Shown piece after piece: positions 21,510 through 35,079 of a DNA stretch of 64,000 nt; the first letter of the stretch is position 1, and every line of letters starts with the position of its first letter. The position numbers and the translations under genes are program-made. Origin of the DNA: Candidatus Eiseniibacteriota bacterium (GTDB lineage Bacteria > Eisenbacteria > RBG-16-71-46); assembly GCA_016710095.1 (NCBI GenBank), contig JADJLL010000006.1:124001-188000 (forward strand), given 5' to 3'. The notes beneath the pieces were generated by a model. That model ran no database searches, was not told the DNA's origin, and saw nothing but the letters and a program-made list of their open reading frames with translations.

Positions 21510-24202
21510 TTCTTCAGGAGTCCTTCCCAGTGCTGCACGAGGCGCATGGCGGGTCCGGGCGCACTCTGGTCGCGCCGGGTCACGAGGAACCGCTCGCCGT
21601 CGCGCGTGACGATGTCGTCGACGTCGACGGGGATTTCGAAGAGGGTCGTGGGCCTGCCGGGCCGGATCACGTCGCCGGAGATTTCGAGCGGCACGCTGGC
21701 GATGTTGTCCTCGTCCGTGGAGTAGATCAGCTCACGGCCGCCCCGTCCCCACATGCAGCGCATGTAGTAGTTCTTCGCGCCCGAGAGGATCTGCACGCGG
21801 TGGCCGGGCACGGGATAGGTATCCACCACGAGATCCACCTTGCCGTCCGTTCGCGTCGTGTACGCCACCCACCGGCCGTCCGGAGAGATCGACGCGCGGC
21901 GCTCGAATGCCGGTGTCGCGACGTAAGGCACCGGAGCGCCACCGTCGATCGGCACCACGTAGAGGTCCCAGCTGTTGTCCTCCGCCGGCCCTTTCGCGGC
22001 ACCGAGCCCCGCAACGAGCAGCGAGCGACCGTCGGGCGCCCAGCCCTGTGCCTCCAGGAACATCACGGGGATCGATGCCACGGAGTCGCGCGGGCCGCTC
22101 CCACCGAAGCGAATCAGTCTCAAGGCTTCGCGCCCGCCCTCGTGCGCGGTCGCGACGATGCGCGAGCCGTCGGGTGACCACTGCGCGAGCTGGTAGGGAT
22201 CGATGCGTGCGAGCAGTCGCGTCGGCACGCCGCGATCGAGGTCCACCTGCCACAGGTCGCCGTCGCTCGTCGCCAGCGCCGAGCGCTGATCGGGCGACAG
22301 GGCCGAGACGCTCCAGTTCGCCTGCGGAAGCGCGACCACTCCACGCGACGCACCGCTGCGGTCGAGCCACTCGAGCCGGGCATCCGGCGCCTTGCTGTCC
22401 GGGTACATCAACCAGCCGGATCGCGTGGAAGATGCCACGGGCTCGGCGTCCACGTCGGCCCGCACGGGCGCCTCGCCCAGCGTGAATCGTTCCCCCACGC
22501 ACCGGAGCTTGCGCAGGTCGAATCGTTGCGCCGTCACCTTGCCGTTCTGCACGAACACGAGATAGCCCGGCTCCACGTAGGACACGCCGCTCTCGGCCTG
22601 CATCACGACCTGTGACTGGGTCGAGCCGATCGAGCCCACGCGAATCGTGTAGCCGTTCGGCCCGCCGGGCATGACGGAGAAGAGAAAGTGCTCACCGTCG
22701 GGCAGGAACCGCGGGAACCGGTGTCCGGCTTCCCCGCTCGCGGCGTCGAGCACGGTCGCGGGCTCGGGCTTGCCGCCGTTCGCCGGGATCTTCATGAGCG
22801 GTCCGGACGGCGCCGGCGCGAACACGATCACGTCGCGAGCGCCCCAGCTGAGGCCGCGCGGATCGGACACGTCGGCCAACCGCGTCGGGCTGCCGCCCGC
22901 GACGGGAACACGGCTGACCGACTTGTCTCCCATGCTCGAGTACGCCACGGCACGGCCGTCGGGCGACCAACTCACCATGCCCACGCCATCCGTTCCGAGC
23001 ACCACCTGGGGCTCCGACGCGTCGAGCCGCCACAGCCACACGCGCGGAGCTTCGTTCCGCTGGGCGGCCGCCGCGACGGCCATGCGGCCGTCCGGGGAGA
23101 TCGCCATCGAGCTCCAGTTGTTCACGATCGTCAGGTCGCGCGGCGCGGGCACCTGCGTGACCAGCGTCGGTTCGGTGCGCGAGTAGAGCTGCCAGAGCGC
23201 GATCGCGGCGGCGACCAGGCCCAGTGCGCCGACGGCCCATCCCACGAGCGAGGCCTTGCCGTGCGACTTCGTGCGCGGGATCGACACGCCGCTCACCGAC
23301 GACACGCTCGCGGACTGCGAGCCCGGCTCCGAGATCCATCCCAGCTGCAGCTTCACGTCGTGCGCGGTCTGGATGCGATCGTCGGCGTCCTTGGCCAGCA
23401 AAGCCGAGACGACGCGCTCGAGCGCGGGCGGGCTCATCGGCGCGAGCGCCGCCAGCGGCGCCGGCTCGCTGCCCATGATCGCGGTGATGAGGCTCGCCTG
23501 GCTGCGTCCTTCGAACGCGCGCTTGCCCGTCGCCATTTCGTAGAGCACGCAGCCCAGCGCCCAGAGGTCGGAGCGCGAGTCGGCCTCGCGCCCTTCGAGC
23601 TGCTCGGGCGACATGTACTGGAACGTCCCGACGATCGCGCCTTCCGCCGTGAGCGGCGACGCCACGGTCGGATGCTGCGTGAGCGCGCCCATCGTGGCGC
23701 CGCTCGCGCTGACCGGCCCGCTCGCGACACTCGCGCGCGCGAGCCCGAAGTCCATGAGCTTCGCGCCCGACTTCGTGATCATCACGTTGCCCGGCTTCAA
23801 GTCGCGATGCACGACGCCCGCGCGATGCGCGCGATCGAGCGCGTCGGCGATCTGCGAGCCGAAGCGCAGCACGTCCGCCATCGGCAGCGGCCCTTTGAGC
23901 AGGCGCTGCGAGAGCGTGTCGCCCTCGACCAGTTCCATGACGAGGTAGTCCGTCTCGCCTTCGCGCCCCACGTCGAACAGCGTGCAGATGTTCGGATGGT
24001 TGAGCGAAGAGACCGTCTTCGCCTCGCGCTCGAAGCGCGCGCGCACGTCGGCGTTCGCGCTCAGGTGCTGCGGCAGCACCTTCACCGCGACGTCGCGACC
24101 GAGCCGCGTGTCACGTGCGCGATACACCTCGCCCATGCCGCCCGCGCCCAGGGGCGCGACGATCTCGTAGGGACCGAGCTTGGTGCCGGGAGTCAGCGTC
24201 AC
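21506..24202 (-). CDS. Ser/Thr protein kinase with TM helix and PD40 propeller (kinase 5)
   Basis: An 898-residue receptor kinase beginning MTLTPGTKLGPYEIV from a GTG that overlaps the kinase 6 stop (GTGA). All catalytic elements are present: GAGGMG, VAVK, HRDLKPGN, DFG and SPEQ. Its activation segment (GPVSASGATMGALTQHPT) is almost identical to that of kinase 1. The membrane helix is SLVGWAVGALGLVAAAIALW. The C-terminal propeller has blades ISPDGRMAVAA, WSPDGRAVAYS, LSPDQRSALAT and WSPDGSRIVAT. The stop overlaps the kinase 4 start. Reading frames that extend further upstream cover the C-terminal code of kinase 6 and are not used. Confidence 0.92.
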   Translation of the reverse strand: MTLTPGTKLGPYEIVAPLGAGGMGEVYRARDTRLGRDVAVKVLPQHLSANADVRARFEREAKTVSSLNHPNICTLFDVGREGETDYLVMELVEGDTLSQRLLKGPLPMADVLRFGSQIADALDRAHRAGVVHRDLKPGNVMITKSGAKLMDFGLARASVASGPVSASGATMGALTQHPTVASPLTAEGAIVGTFQYMSPEQLEGREADSRSDLWALGCVLYEMATGKRAFEGRSQASLITAIMGSEPAPLAALAPMSPPALERVVSALLAKDADDRIQTAHDVKLQLGWISEPGSQSASVSSVSGVSIPRTKSHGKASLVGWAVGALGLVAAAIALWQLYSRTEPTLVTQVPAPRDLTIVNNWSSMAISPDGRMAVAAAAQRNEAPRVWLWRLDASEPQVVLGTDGVGMVSWSPDGRAVAYSSMGDKSVSRVPVAGGSPTRLADVSDPRGLSWGARDVIVFAPAPSGPLMKIPANGGKPEPATVLDAASGEAGHRFPRFLPDGEHFLFSVMPGGPNGYTIRVGSIGSTQSQVVMQAESGVSYVEPGYLVFVQNGKVTAQRFDLRKLRCVGERFTLGEAPVRADVDAEPVASSTRSGWLMYPDSKAPDARLEWLDRSGASRGVVALPQANWSVSALSPDQRSALATSDGDLWQVDLDRGVPTRLLARIDPYQLAQWSPDGSRIVATAHEGGREALRLIRFGGSGPRDSVASIPVMFLEAQGWAPDGRSLLVAGLGAAKGPAEDNSWDLYVVPIDGGAPVPYVATPAFERRASISPDGRWVAYTTRTDGKVDLVVDTYPVPGHRVQILSGAKNYYMRCMWGRGGRELIYSTDEDNIASVPLEISGDVIRPGRPTTLFEIPVDVDDIVTRDGERFLVTRRDQSAPGPAMRLVQHWEGLLKK

Positions 24203-26876
24203 TTGGTCTTCTCCAGTTCGCTCATCCAACCGCTGGCCACGGTGATCGAGCGCGCCCGCTCGCCCTGCGGCAGCATCACGAGCATGCGGCCATCCTGCAG
24301 CATGCACATCGCGTCGACGCCCCGCGGCACCTGCCGCACGACACGCGAGCGGCCGACGCCCAACACCGGAGCGGACGACACCTCCGTCGCCAGCAGGCTC
24401 GCGCCGTCTTGGCTCAAGAAGTACAGCTCGCGCCCGTCACGGCTCCATACGAGCACGGCAGCGCCGCGGCCGAGGGTGCTGAAGTTGGTGGAACCGACGC
24501 GGATCGTCTGCGCCCGAGCCGGGAAGTCCGCGATGTAGACCTCGAAGCGTCCGGACACGTCGCTCACGTAGGCGATGTGACGGCCGTCGGGCGACAGCGT
24601 CGCGACATTCTCGTCCGCCGGAGTCGCGAGCCACGGCTTCGGCTTCGCCCCGGGCTGCCAGTCGATCGTCTGGATGTCGAAGCGATTTCCCTCCACGAGG
24701 GCGCCCGTGATCATGGTCTTTCCGTCGGGAGTCCAGCCCGTCACCGTGCGCCACAGTTGGTCGCCGAGCGCGAGCGCGCTGTCGGCGCCCGAGGCGGGAT
24801 CGATCTGCAGCAGCCCGGACTTGGTCGCGCCGACGATCCGCGTTCCGGCGGGATTCCACGCGGGAAAGTGCACGCCGCGCCCCATGGGGGCGATCTGCGC
24901 GACCGCACCGGTTTCGAGATCCCCGATCCAGTTCGAGTAGCCCGAGGGTTCGGCGCACGCGACGGCGAACCGGCGGTCGTCGGGCGACAGCACACCGGTG
25001 CCGGCCGCGACCGGGAAGACGACGCGCGTCGGAGTGAGCCGCCCGTCGGCCTCGACCCAGGCGACCGCGGTCGGACGGTGATCGCGCGGCACGTACGCCA
25101 TGACGCCGGTCTCCGAGCAGCTGACCAGCGGCGAGAGCTGCACCGAGCCGACCGCTTCGACCTGGTCGGCGAGCTGCTCGGGCTCGCCCACGGGCGCGAG
25201 CGTGCGCAGGTCCATGCGCTGCGCGAGCAATGCGCCGTCGCGCGTGAACAGGATGCGGTCCGGCGCGGCGAACACGGGCGCGGAATGCGCGGTGAGGAGG
25301 GGCCGGATGCGGGCGCCGTCGAGGGCTCCCGTCATGACCTGGGATTCCCCGGCGTTCGAGGCGGCGTTCACCACGAACAGGAAGTGCTTGCCGTCCGGAA
25401 GGAACGTCGGGAACCGGTGCGACGTCTCGCCCGCGGCCGAATCCACCGCCGTCAACGCGCGCGGAACGCCGCCCCCGGCGGCGACCGCGAAGATCCCGCC
25501 GCGCGGATCGGGTGAGAAGACGATCTGTCCCGCGCTCCCCCACGCGCCGCCGCGGCCGCTGGACGCGGCGCAGAGGGCACGCGCGCCCCCACCCGAGATC
25601 GCGATGCGCCGGAGTTTGCCCTCCGAGAAGAAGGCGACGTCGCGCGAGTCCGGCGACCAGAACGGCCACGTCGCACCTTCGGTGCCCTCGAGCAGGCGGA
25701 TGCCCTCCTGCGCGAGCGAACGCACCCAGAGCCGGTCGGTGCCCGCGCTGTCCGTGAGCGTGAACACGAGCGACCGTCCGTCCGGCGAGAGTGCGAAGGA
25801 ACCCACCTCGCCCAGCCGTCCGGAGCGCGAAGGCTCGAGCATCGAGAGCCGTGTCGCTCCGCTGGGCTCCGGCGCGCTTCGCCGCAACGGCAGGAACACG
25901 CCGAGCGCGATGCACGCGAGCGCGCCGATGCCGAGCACGAGTCCGCTGCGCCACTGCACGGTGGACACCGGCGGTGCGCTGGCCGGGGCCGCGGCCGGCG
26001 CCACGGTCGCCGCCGCGAGCACGCTGCCACCCGACAGCACGATGCGCGCCTCGCCGATGTCGCGCAGCCGCGCGCGCGCGTCCTTGGTCAGGCAGCGCTT
26101 GAGCAGCGCGACCACGTGCGCGGGCGTCGAGGCCGGCAGCAGGCTCCAGTCGGGCTCGCGCTCGAGGATGCGGGCGACCATGTCGCTCACCGTCTCGCCT
26201 TCGATCACGCGCTTTCCGCTCAGGCACTCGAACAGCACGCAGCCGAACGACCAGATGTCGGTGCGCCGGTCCACCTGCTTGCCGCGCGCCTGCTCCGGGC
26301 TCATGTACGCGGCGGTGCCGAGGATCACGCCCACGCCCGTCGCCGCGTACGTCATCGTCGGCGAGGCGCTCAGGTCCGTGGACGACGGCGAGCCGTCACC
26401 GCTGCTCGACTTGGCGAGACCGAAGTCGAGCACCTTCACGACCCCGTCGGCCTTGAGCATCACGTTGCCGGGCTTCAGGTCGCGATGGATCACGCCCGCT
26501 TCGTGCGCCGCCTCGACCGCGGTCGCGATCTGCGCGCACACGTCGAGCGTCTCGGCGAGCGGCAGCGGCCCGCGCGCGAGCCGCGCCTGCAGCGTCTCGC
26601 CCTCGATGAACTCGAGCACGAGGTAGCGGCGGCCCTCGACCACTTCGAGCCCGAAGATGCTGCCGATGTTCGTGTGGTGCAGCGACGCGAGCAGCTTGGC
26701 CTCGCGCTCGAAGCGCGCGACGCGCTCGGCGTCGGTGTCGAAACCGTCGGGCAGCGCCTTGATCGCGACGTCGCGCCCGAGCCGCGTGTCACGTGCGCGA
26801 TACACCTCGCCCATGCCGCCTTGCCCGAGCGGCGCGACGATTTCGTAGGGGCCGAGCTTCGTTCCCGCGTCGAGAC

Positions 26877-26880
<4 letters not shown>
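24199..26880 (-). CDS. Ser/Thr protein kinase with TM helix and PD40 propeller, TTG start (kinase 6)
   Basis: An 893-residue receptor kinase whose start is TTG within TTGA, overlapping the kinase 7 stop; the protein then reads (M)SLDAGTKLGPYEIV, which aligns with the start of kinase 4. The catalytic set is complete (GQGGMG, VAIKALP, HRDLKPGNVML, DFG, YMSPEQ). The region from AERVARFEREAK to EREPDWS is nearly identical to kinase 8, with three changes in about 195 residues. The membrane helix is GLVLGIGALACIALGVFL. The propeller contains LSPDGRSLVFT, WSPDSRDVAFF, LPDGKHFLFVV and LSPDGRHIAYV, and differs clearly from that of kinase 8. Confidence 0.92.
26144..26734. repeat. Long direct repeat, copy 1 (kinase 6 kinase domain)
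   Basis: A 591-bp tract that aligns without gaps to 31552-32142; the offset is 5,408 bp at both ends. Differences are scattered and mostly silent. It covers the central kinase domain only, so duplication alone would not explain the divergent flanks; gene conversion is likely. Confidence 0.75.
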
Positions 26881-29593
<2,713 letters not shown>

Positions 29594-29597
<4 letters not shown>

Positions 29598-32288
29598 TTC
29601 GCGTCCTCCAGCATCCGCGGCCAGTCCGCGAGCAGCGTGGCGGCCGAGCGTCCTTCTTCCTCGCGCGTGATCGAGAGCACGAAGCGATCGAGGCCCGGAC
29701 TCACGACCACGTCGGCGACGGCGTTCGCGAGCCGGAAGAGCGGGCGCGGCGGACCGAACTGCGGGACTTCGCCCGGCGTCACGTCCACGACCATCAGCGT
29801 GTGCGCGTCGGCGCCACAATAGAGCAGCTGCCGGCCGTCGCGACGCCAGACGGGAATGCCGATCCGGCTGCCCGCGGCCGGATCGCACCACGCACCGCGG
29901 CTGACGACCGTGCCGCCACTGCCGTTGCCGAACGCCCGCACGCGGCACTCGTAGGCCCCGGACTCGTCGGAGACGTACGCGAGCCAATGGCCGTCGGGCG
30001 AGATCGCTCCCACGGGTTCGTTGAAGCGGGTGCCCGCCACGGTGCGAACCGTGGCCGAGTCCCCTCGCATGTCCACGAACAACAGGTCCTGCCGCGTCTC
30101 GGTGCCCTGGGAGCGCACGAGCACACCGTTGCCGTCGGGCGCCCAGCCCAGCACGGACGTGAACCGGGTCGGCGACTGCAACACGAACTTCGGCTCGCCC
30201 GGGGCCAGGCCGTCCATCACCCAGACGTCCTGCTTGCTTCCGTTCACTTCGCGAGCGAGCGCGATGCGACGGGCGTCGGGCGAGAACGCCGGAGTGAAGT
30301 TCTCGTTTTCGAACGTGAACGGCTGCAGCGAACCACGATCGATCTCTCCGACCCAGATGTGAATGTGGGCCGCCTGTGGCGTGGCGTACTCGAAGGCGAC
30401 ACGGCGCCCGTCGGCGGTCATGGCGCCGCGCGCGAACGTCCCTTCGGGCGCCGCGATCTGGCCGATCTCGCGGCCGGCGCCGTCCACCACCGCCAGCCGC
30501 TGGGGAAGGTCGCCCGCCGCGCGCTGCAGCAGGAGTCCGTCGTTCGAAGCGGACACGACCGGCGAGCCGTTCGCCGAAGGCGAGACGGCACGCAACCCCG
30601 GCACCGTGAGCGCGGGACCGGAGAGCTTCAGCGAGCGCGGACTGAATCGCTGCGCCTTCACCGCGCCGTCACGCGCCGCGATCAACCAACCGGGCGCGGC
30701 GAACGTGACGCCGGTGGAAGCGTAGGTTTCGAACAGCTTCGTGAGCCTGGGATTCCCCAGCGCTCCGACGGCGACGATGTTCTCCCCTGCCCCGAGCACG
30801 GTCGCGACGAAGTGGCGCCCGTCGGGCAGGAACTGCGGAAAGCGATGGCCCGCATCACCCGCGGCGCTGTCCACCGTGGTCGCCACGACCGGCGTGCCGC
30901 CCTCGGGAGAGATGCGATAGAGCGGCCCGAGCGAGAGGGGCTGGAACAGGATCGCGTCACGCCCCCAGGCGCCGCCGCGCGGCAGCGGCGCGTTGGCGAT
31001 CACGCTCACCGCCCCCGTCGCGAGGCTGACGATCTTCAGCTTGTCGTCCGCGAAGAAACCGAGGCGCTTGCCGTCGGGAGACCAGAACGGATAGGCGGCA
31101 TTCGCCGTCTGGTCGAGCGGCCGCACGCTCTCGGCCGAGCTCGCGCACCCAGAGGCGCGCCCCCGAGAGCGTGTCGCTCCCGACGAACACGATGCGCTTG
31201 CCGTCCGGAGAGAGCACGACGTCGGTCGGGTTGAGTCCGAAACTCACGGCCGTCGGCGCCATGAGCTTGAGCGACATCGAGCGATCGTTCGTCTCGCGGC
31301 CGGGCAGCAGCCGTGCGCCGAACACGCCGAGCGCGACGAGCACGATCGCGCCGACGGCGACGAGCCACGCCGGCGTGCGGCGCGGCGCGGCCGTCGCTGC
31401 AAAGGGCGCGCTCGCGCCCGTCTCGCCGCCCGCGATCGCCGCGAGCTCGAGCCGGGCATCGCCCATGTCGCGCTGGCGCAGCTTCGCGTCCTTCGTCAGG
31501 CAGCGCTTGAGCAGCGCGATGAGCCGCGGCGGCGTCGTCGCGGGCAGCGCGCTCCAGTCGGGCTCGCGCTCGAGGATGCGCGCGACCATGTCGCTCACCG
31601 TCTCGCCTTCGATCATGCGCTTGCCGCTCAGGCACTCGAACAGCACGCAGCCGAACGACCAGATGTCGGTGCGGCGATCCACGTGCTTGCCGCGCGCCTG
31701 CTCCGGGCTCATGTAGGCGGCGGTGCCGAGGATCACGCCCACGCCGGTCGCCGCGTACGTCATCGTCGGCGACGCGCTCAAATCGGTGGACGACGGCGAG
31801 CCGTCGCCGCTGCTCGCCTTCGCGAGCCCGAAGTCGAGCACCTTCACCACGCCGTCGGCCTTGAGCATCACGTTGCCGGGCTTCAGGTCGCGATGGATCA
31901 CGCCCGCTTCGTGCGCCGCCTCGACCGCGGTCGCGATCTGCGCGCACACGTCGAGCGTCTCGGCGAGCGGCAGGGGCCCTCGCGCGAGCCTCGCCTGCAG
32001 CGTCTCGCCCTCGATGAACTCGAGCACGAGGTAGCGCCGGCCTTCGACCACTTCGAGCCCGAAGATGCTGCCGATGTTCGTGTGGTGCAGCGACGCGAGC
32101 AGCTTGGCTTCGCGCTCGAAGCGCGCGACGCGCTCGGCGTCGTTCTCGAAGCCCTCGGGCAGCGACTTGATCGCCACGTCGCGCCCGAGCCGCGTGTCGC
32201 GCGCGCGATACACCTCACCCATGCCACCCGCGCCCAGCGGCGCCACGACTTCGTACATTCCCAATTTGCTGCCCGGAGTGAGCGCCAC
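29594..32288 (-). CDS. Ser/Thr protein kinase with TM helix and PD40 propeller, one frameshift (kinase 8)
   Basis: A receptor kinase of about 897 residues once repaired. The N-terminal part (GTG at 32288, MALTPGSKLG) has GAGGMG, VAIKSLP, HRDLKPGNVML, DFG and SPEQ and the helix WLVAVGAIVLVALGVF. Near 31132-31136 the frame breaks within LWVREL; removal of one G from the GGCC there gives LWVRELAESVRPLDQ and continues the propeller (FWSPDGKRLGFFA onward). The total of 2,695 nt is one more than a multiple of three, as expected for one extra base. The GTG shares one nt with the TAG stop of kinase 9 (TAGTG). The gene is probably intact and the extra G a consensus error; if real, the protein would lose its propeller but keep kinase and helix. 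Confidence 0.85.
31552..32142. repeat. Long direct repeat, copy 2 (kinase 8 kinase domain)
   Basis: Partner of 26144-26734, collinear without gaps. Recombination between the copies would delete kinase 7 and create a chimaeric kinase 6/8 gene. Confidence 0.75.
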
Positions 32289-35041
32289 TATTTCTTCTCC
32301 GCCTGTTCGACGAGCGCGCGCCAGTTCACGATGAGCCGCGGCGCCACGCTCACCTCACCTTCGTTGCGAACGGCCGCCGCCAGCCGCCGACCGTCCGGCG
32401 AGACGTCCCAGTTCAACAACGGACTCTTCGGGACGGTCCAGAGCGCGGGAGCACCGAAGCCGATCCGCTCCCCCGGCGACACCGGTGCGGACCAGATGGC
32501 TCCCGTGGGAGCCGACCAGAGCAGCGACTTGCCGTCGCGACTCCACGCCGGCGAGTCGCCGCCCTGCGTGGAGACGAGTTGCCGCGCCCCGAGCGCAGGA
32601 AACGCGTCCACGTAAATCTCGTACTGACCGCTCTCGTTCGATGCGTAGGCGATCCAGCGTCCGTCGGGCGAGAGTTTCGCGCCCGCCTCCTCGGCCGTGG
32701 TCGCGACCAGCGGTTCGAGCGGAGCGCTTCCCCCGAGGCCGAGCAGGGCGAGGTCCCCTGCCGTCCCGGGAGATTCCGTCTCGAGCACCATGCTCCGTCC
32801 GTCCGGGGAGATGCAGTCGGGGTGGATCACGAGCCCCTTGCCCTTCACCACGAATGCCGGTGCGCCCGGCGCGGCGACGCTCTTCGCGAACACCTCGTAC
32901 ACGCCGCTGCCGTTGTTCGAGTAGTAGACCGTTCGACCGTCCGGCGACCAGACCGCGTCGATCGTCAGCCCGGGCTGGCTCGTGAACCGGCTCGCGCTCC
33001 CGCGCGCGAGGTCCGCGATCCAGAGATCGGAGGATGTCGAGGATGCCGTTCCCACCTGACGGCGGGTGCCGACCGCGCGCGCTCCGTCGGGCGACAAGCT
33101 CACCGAGGTCCAACCGCCGGTCGGAAGCCCCGCGATGGACTCGACGCTGCCGTCACGCGACACCCACGCGAGCCGCTGGTCCATCGGGCGGTCGGGAATC
33201 GTGAGCAGCACGTCGTCCCCCACGAGCCACATCGAGTTCGCGCCGAGCATGTTCGGAGACTGGTAGGCGTCCACCAGCGGGACCGCCCGGCCGCCGAACT
33301 TGCACGAGCGCGGATCCCAGCGCTGCGCCTGCACGAGGCCGTTGCGCCGGAAGAACAGCCAGCCCGACGGCGACCACACGGGCGAACCGTCGCAGCGCAG
33401 CACGAGCGTTCGCTTGGAGCTGCCGAGCTCGCCCAGATAGACGTCGTGCTGGTCCTGGATGCTCGGCGTGACGGTGAAGAAGTAGTGCTTGCCGTCCGGC
33501 AGGAAGCGCGGGAAACGGTGCCCGCCCTCGTGACGCGCGGTGTCCACGACCGACTCGGCGACCGGTGTTCCGCCGTCGGCGGACACGCGGAAGATCGGCC
33601 CTTCGGCGCCGGGCGTGAACAGGATGACGCCGTCACGATTCCACGTGGCGCCACGGCCGGAACCACCCGCGCAGATGTCCTGCGCCGAACCTCCCGCGAC
33701 TGCCACTCGCCGCAGCTTCCCCGCGGCGAAGAAGCCGACGTTGGCGCCGTCCGCGGACCAGAACGGCAGCTGCGCTTCGGTGGTGCCCGGCAGCTTGCGC
33801 GCCGGTCCGGCGCCCAGCGGCCGGTACCACAGGTCGGTCTCGCCGAGCGAGTCGGCTGCCGCGAACACGACGGCGCTCCCGTCGGGCGCGACCGCGATGT
33901 CGCCGGCGGCCAGATCGAGCTTGAGCCCCGCGGGCATCGACGCGGACAGCACGTACGCTTGCTTCGCCGCGCCACGCGCGCCGAGGCTCGGCAGCAGCCG
34001 CGACAGCACGAACGGACCCGCCACCAGCGCGACCACGGCGACGAGCGCCAGCTGCCACGTCGGGTGACGGCGGTCGCGTGATGACGTGACCGCGGCGACC
34101 GCCGCGGCGTCCGCGACAGAGTGGGTGCCGGAGGCACCCGATATTCCAGACCCACCGGTCACGCCACTGCCCAGCGCGCGCAGCTCGTGCATGAGATCGC
34201 GCGCGGTCTGCCAGCGGTCGTCCGGATCCTTCGCGAGGCAGCGCGCGACGACGCGGTCGAGCGCGGGCGGCGACAACGGCGCGACGCGCGAGATCGGCGC
34301 GGGCTCGGCGGTCATGATCGCGGAGATGAGCGACGCCTGGCTGCGGCCGTCGAACGCGCGCTGGCCGGTCGCCATCTCGTGGAGCACGCAGCCGAGCGCC
34401 CAGATGTCGGCGCGCGAGTCGGCCTCGCGGCCCTCGAGCTGCTCGGGCGACATGTACTGGAAGGTGCCGACGATCGCGCCCGCCGCGGTGAGCGGCGACG
34501 CCACGGTCGGATGCTGCGTGAGCGCGGCCATGGTGGCGCCGCTCGCGGAGACCGGCCCGGTGGTCGCGGTCGCGCGCGCGAGCCCGAAGTCCATGAGCTT
34601 GGCGCCGCTCTTCGTGATCATCACGTTGCCGGGCTTCAGGTCGCGATGCACGACTCCCGCGCGGTGCGCGCGATCGAGCGCGTCCGCGATCTGCGCGCCG
34701 ATCCTCAGCACTTCCGCGGGCGGCAGCGCGCCCTTGAGCAGCCGCTGCGAGAGCGTCTCGCCCTCGACCAATTCCATGACGAGGTAGTCGGTCTCGCCCT
34801 CGCGCCCGACGTCGTGCAGCACGCAGATGTTCGGATGATTGAGCGCCGCGACGGCCTTGGCCTCGCGCTCGAAGCGCGCGCGCACGTCCGCGTCGGCGGA
34901 CAGGTGCGCGGGCAGCACCTTGATCGCGACGTCGCGGTCGAGCCGCGTGTCGTGCGCGCGATACACCTCACCCATGCCGCCCGCGCCGAGCGGCGCGACG
35001 ACTTCGTAGGGACCGAGTTTGGTGCCGGGAGTCAATGCCAT
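32288..35041 (-). CDS. Ser/Thr protein kinase with TM helix and PD40 propeller (kinase 9)
   Basis: A 917-residue receptor kinase beginning MALTPGTKLGPYEVV. The kinase domain (GAGGMG, RAHDTRLDRDVAIK, HRDLKPGNVMI, DFG, SPEQLEG) is closest to that of kinase 10; both share HDTRLDRD where all other chain members have DTRLGRD or DPRLGRD, so they are recent duplicates. The activation segment has GPVSASGATMAALTQHPT. The membrane helix WQLALVAVVALVAGPFVL lies near residue 350. Propeller blades include VAPDGSAVVFA, WSADGANVGFF, WSPDGRTVYYS and LSPDGRWIAYA. It lies 38 nt after kinase 10 without a good Shine-Dalgarno sequence, the largest gap in the chain, and so might also have its own promoter. Confidence 0.92.
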   Translation of the reverse strand: MALTPGTKLGPYEVVAPLGAGGMGEVYRAHDTRLDRDVAIKVLPAHLSADADVRARFEREAKAVAALNHPNICVLHDVGREGETDYLVMELVEGETLSQRLLKGALPPAEVLRIGAQIADALDRAHRAGVVHRDLKPGNVMITKSGAKLMDFGLARATATTGPVSASGATMAALTQHPTVASPLTAAGAIVGTFQYMSPEQLEGREADSRADIWALGCVLHEMATGQRAFDGRSQASLISAIMTAEPAPISRVAPLSPPALDRVVARCLAKDPDDRWQTARDLMHELRALGSGVTGGSGISGASGTHSVADAAAVAAVTSSRDRRHPTWQLALVAVVALVAGPFVLSRLLPSLGARGAAKQAYVLSASMPAGLKLDLAAGDIAVAPDGSAVVFAAADSLGETDLWYRPLGAGPARKLPGTTEAQLPFWSADGANVGFFAAGKLRRVAVAGGSAQDICAGGSGRGATWNRDGVILFTPGAEGPIFRVSADGGTPVAESVVDTARHEGGHRFPRFLPDGKHYFFTVTPSIQDQHDVYLGELGSSKRTLVLRCDGSPVWSPSGWLFFRRNGLVQAQRWDPRSCKFGGRAVPLVDAYQSPNMLGANSMWLVGDDVLLTIPDRPMDQRLAWVSRDGSVESIAGLPTGGWTSVSLSPDGARAVGTRRQVGTASSTSSDLWIADLARGSASRFTSQPGLTIDAVWSPDGRTVYYSNNGSGVYEVFAKSVAAPGAPAFVVKGKGLVIHPDCISPDGRSMVLETESPGTAGDLALLGLGGSAPLEPLVATTAEEAGAKLSPDGRWIAYASNESGQYEIYVDAFPALGARQLVSTQGGDSPAWSRDGKSLLWSAPTGAIWSAPVSPGERIGFGAPALWTVPKSPLLNWDVSPDGRRLAAAVRNEGEVSVAPRLIVNWRALVEQAEKK

Positions 35042-35079
35042 GCGGGTGCGTTCGACCTCAGGGGTTCGTGCGGGTGCGT

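Noticed and set aside
32065..32334. Short plus-strand frames repeated at the start of each kinase gene, resembling a small conserved peptide family.
   Set aside because: They are the complement of the conserved kinase N-terminus and recur only because that region is conserved.
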